Assembly: GCA_023395695.1 (NCBI GenBank) | Contig: JAEWYJ010000160.1 | Span: forward strand, 1-5,754 | Direction of reading: 5' to 3' | DNA: 5,754 nucleotides | Source: Bacillota bacterium | Lineage (GTDB): Bacteria > Bacillota > Clostridia > Oscillospirales > Ruminococcaceae | In this document: piece after piece, positions 1 through 5,753 of the stretch | Numbering within the stretch: the stretch's first letter is position 1 | Layout: each line of letters opens with the position of its first letter | Made by a program: the position numbers and the translations under genes | The notes under the pieces: model-generated | What the model was told of the DNA's origin: nothing | Databases searched by the model: none | The model's input: the letters and a program-made list of their open reading frames with translations, nothing else

Positions 1-1620
1 GTTTTCCAGTTCACCGACCGGCTGATTGAGCAAATCCGCGCGCACCGCTACCAAAAGTTGCTGCTTTTGTCCGGCAGTCAGGCTGAGCGTCTTGCTGTCG
101 GTTCCCAGTGCATTGACAACCGTAACCGAAGAGAGCATGTCGGCCGTACCCTTAAAAGCCGCATGGGACTGCCGGATCAGCTCGGGCTGCGTCTCAAGCC
201 TGAGCAGCGCCGTACGTGTGTCGGGATACAGGCCATAATACCGGCGTGAAAGGGTTTTGCCGTTTTTAAGCGTATAGTTGATGCGCAGCGCACCGTCTAT
301 ATTATCCTCTATATCCAGTGCAGCCTTATTGGCAACGTGGGACGCAACCTGCGCCTCGTGCGCCTGAACAATCAGCGTAATCGCCTCCGGCTCGTCAAAG
401 GTATAATTTCTGCCGTAAGCATCGTTGAGCGAAGGCTCATAGCTGTAACGGGCATCATAATTTTCCAGCGACACCGACGCGACCGATTCCGCATTGGGAA
501 TGCGCTGCTCGTAGCCGAAGCCGCCGTACATCACACCGCCCACCAGCAGGCAAACGCCCAGCGTGGTCGCCAGCGCCGCAGGCAGTGCCCGGGGGATGGA
601 GCGTACCGTCCGGGTCAAAATGACGTCGCCGATAAAATAGGTAATCCGCGCGCCAACAGCAACCGAGACCAGAAACACCGCCTTGGAGGTCTCAAAGCCA
701 AACACGCCGCAGAACACCGCGCCCAGCATGGCGCCGCCCACCAGCGTACCGACGCTGCGCAGGAACATCTGCAACGGGCCTAAATTGCCGACCGACTCAG
801 CCTGCTCGGACCGGCGTCTTTTATAAACAAACAGACCGATGATAAAGACGGCAATGCCTGCAACCAGCCACAGCGCAATGGCAATATTATTCTCCTGCAG
901 GCTTTTAAGCGAGTTAACGCCGGTTAATGCCTGACGCCCGATCATAAGCGACACCGGCGACAGCCGGTAGGCCACCAGCATGCCGTTGTCGATGTCGTAA
1001 AAGCCATACAGAAATGCGCTGCCAATTGCGATAACGGTCATGTACACCGCGGCAAGCGACGCGTTAAGCCCTATTGAAAAGATGGCCGTGTCAAAGGTCG
1101 TACCTACGTTGACCGCCGAAAAGGCTGTCAGCGCAAATATGACGAAGGTAATGACCATCCAGCAAAGCAGCTCCAGAAAAATCATGTCCAACGACTGGCC
1201 GCCCACCAGAAGCGCGCAGCCTGCTACCAGCGCAAAGTTTAAAATCATGGGTACCCAGATCAGCGTAATGCCGGCCGCCGAGGTAGCCAGATATAATTCG
1301 CTTCTCGTCAGCGGCAGCGCGTGGTAAACATCCACAGAACGCTTGTTTTGCATATAGGCAAACAGATTCGTCGCTATGACCACCGGCACAATCAGCGACA
1401 TGGCTGTAAAAAACACCACGGCAAAGCCGTTATAGATATTAGCCGGTCCAATCATATTAAAGGTGCGTATTGCATTTTCGGGATACGGGTAGCGCAGGTA
1501 TTCCAGATAGCTCAGCAGGTATTGCAGGCTAAAGAACAGAAAGCCCAGCGCGCCGTAAAAGAGGGCGCTGCCACGGTTGCGGCGCAGAAGGTTTTTATAG
1601 ACAGGTAAAAAGCGGGCCAT
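1..1620 (-). CDS. ABC-2-type transporter permease (partial, 3' end beyond the window)
   Basis: Membrane subunit of the ABC transporter whose ATPase is encoded just upstream. I translated 540 codons from ATG at 1620 without meeting a stop; the gene leaves the window at position 1. About nine hydrophobic segments are visible, near residues 19-38, 64-89, 112-139, 147-172, 183-207, 245-267, 287-309, 314-334 and 346-367. From about 370 the protein is a soluble, probably extracytoplasmic domain. The cytoplasmic loop at 92-106 (NKRSVDVYHALPLTR) is typical of clostridial ABC-2 permeases next to YtrA-type regulators. The membrane part plus large C-terminal domain recalls the DUF6449-containing permeases; that name is from memory and unconfirmed. 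The start lies one base after the ATPase stop, and no good Shine-Dalgarno sits in the preceding 15 bases, so translation is probably coupled to the ATPase. Substrate is unknown. Confidence 0.88.
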   Translation of the reverse strand, partial: MARFLPVYKNLLRRNRGSALFYGALGFLFFSLQYLLSYLEYLRYPYPENAIRTFNMIGPANIYNGFAVVFFTAMSLIVPVVIATNLFAYMQNKRSVDVYHALPLTRSELYLATSAAGITLIWVPMILNFALVAGCALLVGGQSLDMIFLELLCWMVITFVIFALTAFSAVNVGTTFDTAIFSIGLNASLAAVYMTVIAIGSAFLYGFYDIDNGMLVAYRLSPVSLMIGRQALTGVNSLKSLQENNIAIALWLVAGIAVFIIGLFVYKRRRSEQAESVGNLGPLQMFLRSVGTLVGGAMLGAVFCGVFGFETSKAVFLVSVAVGARITYFIGDVILTRTVRSIPRALPAALATTLGVCLLVGGVMYGGFGYEQRIPNAESVASVSLENYDARYSYEPSLNDAYGRNYTFDEPEAITLIVQAHEAQVASHVANKAALDIEDNIDGALRINYTLKNGKTLSRRYYGLYPDTRTALLRLETQPELIRQSHAAFKGTADMLSSVTVVNALGTDSKTLSLTAGQKQQLLVAVRADLLNQPVGELEN

Positions 1621-1621
1621 A

Positions 1622-2521
1622 TTAAAAGATGATTTTGCTGTAGTCATAGCCGACCGCCTCCATTTCATAGATAAATACCTCTTCGAGGGTCAGGCTGACC
1701 GCCTCGCACAGCATGGGCTTGAGCTTTGATACAGCGGCGAGCGCTTCTTTTTCGCCCGCGGCACAGATAATTGTCGCCACGCTGCCGCGGATTTCTTTGG
1801 AGATGACCGGCACATCCGCCAGCTCAAGGCTTTCGGGCATCGGCTTAAACACCGCCTGCACCTTACAAAAGCCGAGCTGAATGTGGTCGATGGCGCATTC
1901 TAATTTCAGAGCGCCGTGGTGCAAAAGGCCGACACGGTCGCAAAAATCCTCAAGCTCGCGCAGGTTATGCGACGAAATGACGACGGTCATATTGTATTCG
2001 GACAGCATATCGGAAATGATGCGGCGCACCGCATGGCGGATGACCGGGTCCAGCCCGTCAAACGCTTCGTCAAGCAGCAGATAGTCCGGCGCACAGGAGA
2101 GTGCCAGTATCAGCGCAGCCTGACGGCGCATGCCCTTAGAAAAGTTTGAAAGCTTGCGCCGCGTTCCTATTGGAAACAGCTCGCACAGCTTTTGGTAACG
2201 CTTTTCGTCCCAGCGGTGATAGGCGGCACGGTAAAACGCGGCCATGTCCTGAAGCGTTGCCTGCGGATGAAAGTATAAATCGTCCGAGACGAAAAACACC
2301 TGCTGCTTTTTCTCCGGGTTTTCAAATACGGCCTCGCCGTCAATGCCAACACTGCCGCCGTCGGGCGAATAGACCCCCGCTATCAGGCGCAGCAGCGTCG
2401 ACTTACCCGAGCCGTTGGTGCCAACCAAACCGTATATACAGCTTTTTTGAATTTCAAAGCTGACCTGATCGAGCGCGGTGTTGTTCTCAAAGCGCTTGGT
2501 GACATTCTCGATCTTAATCAT
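1622..2521 (-). CDS. ABC transporter ATP-binding protein (YtrB/CcmA-like)
   Basis: Cytoplasmic ATPase that powers the adjacent permease. At 299 residues it has usual ABC-2 exporter ATPase length. Visible motifs: Walker A GTNGSGKST at 34-42; signature loop FSKGM at 127-131, the variant common in this subfamily in place of LSGGQ; Walker B YLLLDE at 147-152 with the catalytic Glu152; D-loop GLD at 156-158; and switch His185 in ISSHNL. The usual Q-loop glutamine is not apparent: the corresponding segment reads FVSDDLYF (77-84), which I believe is common in this clostridial branch. A C-terminal accessory region of about 90 residues (210-299) follows the nucleotide-binding core. The start codon shares one base with the stop of the regulator gene (TGATG), and AGGGAGG lies about 8 bases upstream inside the regulator gene. 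The transported substrate cannot be told from sequence. Confidence 0.94.
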   Translation of the reverse strand: MIKIENVTKRFENNTALDQVSFEIQKSCIYGLVGTNGSGKSTLLRLIAGVYSPDGGSVGIDGEAVFENPEKKQQVFFVSDDLYFHPQATLQDMAAFYRAAYHRWDEKRYQKLCELFPIGTRRKLSNFSKGMRRQAALILALSCAPDYLLLDEAFDGLDPVIRHAVRRIISDMLSEYNMTVVISSHNLRELEDFCDRVGLLHHGALKLECAIDHIQLGFCKVQAVFKPMPESLELADVPVISKEIRGSVATIICAAGEKEALAAVSKLKPMLCEAVSLTLEEVFIYEMEAVGYDYSKIIF

Positions 2522-2889
2522 CAGATTTCCTCCCTATAAATTTCATCGGTCATCCGGATGACCGCTTCTTTGGAAACCCCCGCCTTTTTAGCGGTGCGCA
2601 TAGGTTCCTCAATTGCCTTTAAATGCTGCTCGAGCACAGCCCTTGTCAAATGCTCGCCGGGTGAAATAAAGCTGCCGCGCCCTGCGGCCTGATAAATCAG
2701 TCCGCGCAGTTCAAGCTCCTGATAAGCCTTCTGCACAGTGTTGGGGTTGATGCCGATATCGCGCGCGAGACTGCGCACGCTCGGCAGCTGATCATCCGCG
2801 ACCAGTGCGCCTTTACTGATCAGACTAATAATATTTTGCACAATCTGTTCATATATCGGCACTCTGCTGCGTGTGTCTATTGCAAACAT
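2521..2889 (-). CDS. GntR-family transcriptional regulator, YtrA subfamily
   Basis: Small DNA-binding repressor, 122 residues from the chosen start. It has an N-terminal winged helix-turn-helix of GntR type: PIYEQIVQNI at 11-20, then LPSVRSLARDIGINPNTVQK at 35-54, and the wing GLIYQAAGRGSFI at 63-75. It has only about 45 further residues, with a short C-terminal helical region and no large effector domain; that short form defines the YtrA subfamily. An in-frame ATG lies 11 codons upstream at 2922, but the start at 2889 has a perfect AGAAGGAGG six bases in front and begins with the MFAIDTRSRVPIYEQ typical of the family, so 2889 is preferred. It is the first gene of a three-gene transporter operon. 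It probably represses its own operon through the inverted repeat at 2939-2959. Inducer unknown. Confidence 0.93.
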   Translation of the reverse strand: MFAIDTRSRVPIYEQIVQNIISLISKGALVADDQLPSVRSLARDIGINPNTVQKAYQELELRGLIYQAAGRGSFISPGEHLTRAVLEQHLKAIEEPMRTAKKAGVSKEAVIRMTDEIYREEI

Positions 2890-2895
2890 GGCTTG

Positions 2896-2904
2896 CCTCC
2901 TTCT
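2896..2904 (-). promoter_or_regulatory. Ribosome binding site of the GntR regulator
   Basis: AGAAGGAGG on the minus strand, six bases before ATG at 2889. It decides the start: the upstream in-frame ATG at 2922 has no comparable site. Confidence 0.85.
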
Positions 2905-2938
2905 TTTAGGGTTACCAAACAACTAAGAAAGTTTTATG

Positions 2939-2959
2939 TGTACTAGTTATAGTAGTACA
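2939..2959. promoter_or_regulatory. Candidate operator: inverted repeat TGTACTA-N7-TAGTACA
   Basis: Perfect 7-bp arms, TGTACTA at 2939-2945 and TAGTACA at 2953-2959, separated by a 7-bp spacer. It begins four bases downstream of the -10 element of the transporter operon promoter and therefore covers the expected transcription start near 2956. Its position fits a repressor site. The GTACTA/TAGTAC half-sites resemble, from memory, operators of YtrA-type GntR regulators. Binding by the regulator encoded at 2889-2521 is inferred, not shown. Confidence 0.7.
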
Positions 2960-2962
2960 TTT

Positions 2963-2991
2963 AATATATCATGTTGTTTGTTGCTTTGCAA
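2963..2991 (-). promoter_or_regulatory. Sigma-A-like promoter of the regulator-transporter operon
   Basis: On the minus strand, TTGCAA (2991-2986) and TATATT (2968-2963) are separated by 17 bases. The expected start is near 2956, giving a leader of about 67 nt before the regulator ATG. It lies in an AT-rich spacer, downstream of the terminator of the preceding gene. Confidence 0.65.
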
Positions 2992-3058
2992 GCCCTTTTT
3001 AAAAAAGAATCTCAGACTGATATTTTGCGGAAAACCCGTTGGTATGACTATAGCATTG

Positions 3059-3097
3059 AAAAAAGCTGGAACGGTTCAAAACCGCTCCAGCTTTTTT
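3059..3097 (-). terminator. Intrinsic terminator after the second secreted-protein gene
   Basis: A 13-bp stem (arms 3064-3076 and 3080-3092) with a three-base loop, flanked by six A and six T. It starts about 15 bases after the stop codon at 3112. Read on the minus strand every position pairs, with one G-U wobble; on the plus strand that position is an A-C mismatch, so it should work best for minus-strand transcription. It separates the secreted-protein gene from the transporter operon. Confidence 0.9.
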
Positions 3098-3111
3098 ATT
3101 AAGATTTTTGC

Positions 3112-4110
3112 TCAGATGGCAGCGCCGGTGCTGGGGTTTGTCGGGGTGCTGCCGCCGTTCGAACCGTTGCCGGTGTTGCCGGTGTTGCCGGAAACCACAA
3201 CCGCGTCCTTAACAGCCTTATCGGTGATGACAAAGCGTCCGAGGGTGTTGGTGGTAAAGCTCAGGACTTCATCCTCAGCGTCGTAGCTGGAGTTGATGAG
3301 GGTGAGCTTGCCGTCGAGGTAGCGGTAGACAAAGAACTTGCCGCCGAAATCGTCGGTGTAGCCTGAGACGTCGATCTCCACAGTGCCGTTGGTAGCAAAC
3401 TTGGTGCCGGCCGGGAAGGTCAGGAACTCAAAGTTGTTATCCTCGTACTTGTTGAGAATCTCAGCGATGGCATTGTTGTTATGCAGCAGGTTAACTTCCT
3501 TCATGCCCGAAACGATAACGGTGTAGCTCCAGTTGTCGTCGGCAAAGGTCACCTTCTTGTTGTTGTTGAGGCCGGAGATTTCGTTGAGCTGGGACTTGGT
3601 GAATACGGGGGTGTCGTTGTCGACCTTAATTTCGTCTTCCTTGGCAAGCGAGGCGATGTAATCGTCAGAAACCGTCTTGTAGCCGGTCTCAAACGCCACG
3701 GTAACCTCTACTGCGTTTTTGGCAGACTTTTCGGTCAGCTTCATGGAATACTCTTCTTCGGTCGTGACTGCGGGCCAGCCGGCCTTGACCGTTGCAGTAA
3801 TGTAATAGACGCCGCCGACCTTATCAAGCACAAACTTGGACATGGAGTTGCCCTCGCCGGTGTTGCTGATCTTAAAGCTGTAATTGTCAAGCAGCTCTTC
3901 GGTCAGGGGGGTGGCCTGTGCGCCTGCAATGGAAACGGACACGGGGAAACGATAGGTTTCGCCAGGCTCCAGCAGGCTGTCTTTCAATACAAGACCGCTG
4001 TCAGCGTCAACGCCGAGCACGATGCTGTTTTTTGGATCTACCGCAAGGGCCGTAGCTGCAACCGAAAGGGACAGCATAACCGCGAGCAGAATAGAAAAGG
4101 TTCTTTTCAT
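3112..4110 (-). CDS. Secreted protein of unknown function (paralogue of the neighbouring gene)
   Basis: 332 residues from ATG at 4110. I do not recognise a named family. Residues 1-23 are a classic Sec signal peptide: MKRTF, a hydrophobic core, then ALA with predicted cleavage before VDPKN. The mature part is rich in predicted beta strands and in Asp, Asn, Thr and Lys. Residues 163-297 align with 176-296 of the protein encoded at 5651-4569. A Gly/Asn/Thr/Ser linker (307-323) follows, and the chain ends TNPSTGAAI without a hydrophobic anchor. There are no cysteines and no catalytic motif I can name. The start is fixed by AGGAGG seven bases upstream; an in-frame ATG at 4185 has no binding site and abuts a -10 element. 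It has its own upstream promoters and a terminator immediately after, so it is probably monocistronic. A structural or ligand-binding surface role is a guess. Confidence 0.9.
   Translation of the reverse strand: MKRTFSILLAVMLSLSVAATALAVDPKNSIVLGVDADSGLVLKDSLLEPGETYRFPVSVSIAGAQATPLTEELLDNYSFKISNTGEGNSMSKFVLDKVGGVYYITATVKAGWPAVTTEEEYSMKLTEKSAKNAVEVTVAFETGYKTVSDDYIASLAKEDEIKVDNDTPVFTKSQLNEISGLNNNKKVTFADDNWSYTVIVSGMKEVNLLHNNNAIAEILNKYEDNNFEFLTFPAGTKFATNGTVEIDVSGYTDDFGGKFFVYRYLDGKLTLINSSYDAEDEVLSFTTNTLGRFVITDKAVKDAVVVSGNTGNTGNGSNGGSTPTNPSTGAAI
3166..3192. repeat. Three tandem 9-bp units in the C-terminal linker
   Basis: GTTGCCGGT, GTTGCCGGT and GTTGCCGGA on the plus strand. On the coding strand they encode Asn-Thr-Gly repeats (GNTGNTGNG, around residues 308-316). 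Unit length is a multiple of three, so changes in copy number would alter linker length without shifting frame. Confidence 0.8.
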
Positions 4111-4117
4111 GTGAAAT

Positions 4118-4123
4118 CCTCCT
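4118..4123 (-). promoter_or_regulatory. Ribosome binding site of the second secreted-protein gene
   Basis: AGGAGG on the minus strand, seven bases before ATG at 4110. It excludes the longer reading that would begin at 4185. Confidence 0.85.
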
Positions 4124-4185
4124 GATAATTTGTTGTGCGCACTGTCGCGCTGTGTGGTGTGCGGCTCTTGTCGAGCACATGTCAA

Positions 4186-4214
4186 AGTATAACGTGCTTA
4201 TTCGCTAAAAGCAA
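4186..4214 (-). promoter_or_regulatory. Proximal candidate promoter of the second secreted-protein gene
   Basis: Minus strand TTGCTT (4214-4209), a 17-base spacer, TATACT (4191-4186). The expected start near 4179 gives a leader of about 70 nt. The -35 element TTGCTT is the same as that of the paralogue's promoter at 5727-5722. Confidence 0.5.
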
Positions 4215-4276
4215 TCGGTTTTTGTTACCATTTTGTAATCTATATCGTTATTTTAATTTAAAATTCTACAATTTGG

Positions 4277-4304
4277 ATTATAATATGGTGCAAAAAGCGT
4301 TCAA
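4277..4304 (-). promoter_or_regulatory. Distal candidate promoter of the second secreted-protein gene
   Basis: Minus strand TTGAAC (4304-4299), a 16-base spacer, and a consensus TATAAT (4282-4277). Transcription would start near 4270 and give a leader of about 160 nt. It may be used together with, or instead of, the proximal promoter. Confidence 0.5.
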
Positions 4305-4330
4305 ATCCTAGGTTTGTTCATCCGCATTAG

Positions 4331-4343
4331 TTACAAGTTGTAA
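4331..4343. repeat. Palindrome TTACAA-G-TTGTAA
   Basis: Perfect 6-bp arms around one central base, 26 bases upstream of the distal -35 element. It could be a regulator site, but palindromes in AT-rich DNA also arise by chance and no regulator is identified. Confidence 0.4.
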
Positions 4344-4399
4344 TTTTTACTTTGATTGACACTTTTGCCGCCAGCAATGCACATTTGCGTAAAACAATT

Positions 4400-4430
4400 A
4401 AACCGACCGGACAAAATATCCGGTCGGTTT
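4400..4430. terminator. 12-bp perfect hairpin, probable terminator of the first secreted-protein gene
   Basis: Arms AAACCGACCGGA (4400-4411) and TCCGGTCGGTTT (4419-4430) with a seven-base loop. It lies about 140 bases after the minus-strand stop at 4569 and upstream of the promoters of the next gene. The T run is short on either strand (three on minus, four on plus), so termination may be modest. The GC-rich arms also look like a possible operator (ACCGACCGG half-sites), which I rate as less likely. Confidence 0.6.
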
Positions 4431-4568
4431 TGATGCGCTATTCATCTTAATGTGCAAAATCAAAACACAATTAAACAAAAGCGATTAGTTACCGTTAATC
4501 CGCTCCAAAAACAGGCCGCAAGAACGAACTGATTTTTAAGTGTATTAACCAACGCTACATTATATGTA

Positions 4569-5651
4569 TTATGCGGCAGCGCTTGTCTGGGGATTGGTCA
4601 CAGCCGGCGGATTATTGGCCGGCGCCGGCGTTACCGCACCCTCCGACACGGTCTGTGCGGTGGGAGGCGTATGGCCGCTCCCCGTAGCTGTCTGCGAAAC
4701 ATTCTGGCCGGCGTTGACAAAGCTGCCGCCGTCTACGGAAATTTTCCCGGCATCGAGCAACACGCTTGAAGCCACATAGCTGCCCAGCCTGCTGGTGGTG
4801 TAACCAAAGTAACCGTTGTTATTAACGTCTGAAACCAGCGTCAGGGTGTTGTCGTCGCTAATTTCATATAAATATTTGGCGGCTTCGGGCGCCTTAACCT
4901 TAAGCACGCTGTCATAAGCGAAGCTGGGGCGGGCATAAAACGAAAGGAACTTAAAGGTTGCATTGGGGTAAGCTCTGGTAATGGCGGTGTTCGCGGTCGT
5001 ATTGTAGCCCAGATTAAATTTTTTAACTCTGGCCAGCTTGAGGTTATAATAGCTTCCGTCCTCAAAGTCGAGCCGGCAGGCCTCCAGATCCTCGTCGAAT
5101 TCGACAATAGGCGAGTCGCTGTCGACGTCGTGCTGCGAGCTGCCAATCTCCTCGGTCGCTTCCTTATCGTGGTAGCCTATCGAAAGATCCATCTCATACC
5201 AGGAGCGGGAATCCTTACGTTTTTTGTCACGGCTGTTATCGCGTGCTAAAACATAAATAAGCACATCGGCGTCGTCAGCATAAGAATAGTTCGCCTTGGC
5301 TCTGAAATGGAAATAGTACTTGTCTCCGTTGTTGAGCTTGACAAACTCCGCTTTTTCAACAATCTTCTTGGCCGTGCTGGAAGAAAGCTCTTCCTTGTCG
5401 GCGCTGCTGACGCTGACCGATACGCTGTAGAACTCAAAAAAATCGTCGGTGATGGGGTCGCCCTGCCACTCGCAGTCAAAATAATAATCGGTGCCCGGCC
5501 ATAGCACGCTGGTGTCCTCTTTAATCGAAAAAATATCCTGATTGTCGTAATCGTCTTTATCTTCGGCTTCATCATTGCGCGCAAACACCGATACCGAAGC
5601 AACGCTTAACACCATGGCCACCGCAAGCAGCGCGGTCAGCAGCTTTCTCAT
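4569..5651 (-). CDS. Secreted acidic protein of unknown function (paralogue of the neighbouring gene)
   Basis: 360 residues; no named family recognised. Residues 1-24 form a Sec signal peptide (MRKLLTALL, hydrophobic core, SVFA) with cleavage predicted before RNDEAE. The mature protein opens with a strongly acidic stretch (26-39) and then reads as mixed beta-rich sequence, with aromatic runs such as KYYFHFRAKA at 111-120. A short basic patch lies at 137-149. Residues 176-296 match the C-terminal domain of the protein encoded at 4110-3112, including VDSDSPI (176-182), FNLGYNTTANTAI (212-224) and FKFLSF (233-238). A Pro/Thr/Ser/Ala linker (about 308-351) ends in TNPQTSAAA, without a membrane anchor. 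The start at 5651 has a moderate purine-rich site (AGGGGGA) about eight bases upstream. It is transcribed from its own promoter. A cell-surface or extracellular role is inferred from export only. Confidence 0.88.
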   Translation of the reverse strand: MRKLLTALLAVAMVLSVASVSVFARNDEAEDKDDYDNQDIFSIKEDTSVLWPGTDYYFDCEWQGDPITDDFFEFYSVSVSVSSADKEELSSSTAKKIVEKAEFVKLNNGDKYYFHFRAKANYSYADDADVLIYVLARDNSRDKKRKDSRSWYEMDLSIGYHDKEATEEIGSSQHDVDSDSPIVEFDEDLEACRLDFEDGSYYNLKLARVKKFNLGYNTTANTAITRAYPNATFKFLSFYARPSFAYDSVLKVKAPEAAKYLYEISDDNTLTLVSDVNNNGYFGYTTSRLGSYVASSVLLDAGKISVDGGSFVNAGQNVSQTATGSGHTPPTAQTVSEGAVTPAPANNPPAVTNPQTSAAA

Positions 5652-5699
5652 AATGCCGTCCCCCTGTTTAACAAAATTCTAAATACTGTAATTAATTAT

Positions 5700-5727
5700 A
5701 TTATAGCTTATTATTTTTGAAAAGCAA
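5700..5727 (-). promoter_or_regulatory. Promoter of the first secreted-protein gene
   Basis: Minus strand TTGCTT (5727-5722), a 16-base spacer, and a consensus TATAAT (5705-5700). The start near 5693 gives a leader of about 42 nt before ATG at 5651. Confidence 0.6.
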
Positions 5728-5742
5728 AGGGTGTTGTGACGC

Positions 5743-5753
5743 ATTGTTACAAT
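5743..5753. repeat. Palindrome ATTGT-T-ACAAT upstream of the first secreted-protein gene
   Basis: 5-bp arms around one base, 15 bases upstream of the -35 element and at the edge of the window. It may be a regulator site or chance. Confidence 0.3.

Larger units (their letters stand above)
4111..4568. other. 458-bp AT-rich intergenic region between the two secreted-protein genes
   Basis: No coding region was found on either strand that starts with a plausible binding site. From right to left it holds a plain AT-rich stretch after the stop of the first gene (4441-4568), a 12-bp hairpin (4400-4430), a TTACAA-G-TTGTAA palindrome (4331-4343), two candidate promoters for the downstream gene (4277-4304 and 4186-4214), and a G/C-richer leader (about 4131-4180) before the ribosome binding site. 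Confidence 0.75.

Noticed and set aside
337..783. A 148-codon open frame on the plus strand
   Set aside because: Antisense to the permease gene; the product is rich in Arg, Gln and His, as expected of a shadow of hydrophobic codons.
2890..2922. 11-codon N-terminal extension of the GntR regulator
   Set aside because: The extension runs through the strong ribosome binding site that serves ATG at 2889, and the family normally starts at that point.
3481..4125. A 214-codon open frame on the plus strand
   Set aside because: It lies antisense to the secreted-protein gene at 4110-3112, which has a signal peptide, ribosome binding site and terminator. The plus-strand translation shows no coherent domain and its start has no ribosome binding site.
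4111..4185. 25-codon N-terminal extension of the second secreted protein
   Set aside because: The ATG at 4185 directly follows a -10 element and lacks a binding site. The start at 4110 has AGGAGG and begins a clean signal peptide.
4111..4400. Possible riboswitch or small RNA in the long leader
   Set aside because: No recognisable conserved core or multi-stem architecture could be read; only weak short inverted repeats are present.
4564..4779. Plus-strand frame whose product looks hydrophobic and membrane-like
   Set aside because: It is the complement of the Pro/Thr/Ala-rich tail of the first secreted protein; no ribosome binding site or promoter serves it.
3112..5651. Mobile element or phage origin for the secreted paralogues
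   Set aside because: No transposase, integrase, terminal repeats or target duplications flank them, and composition resembles that of the neighbouring genes.
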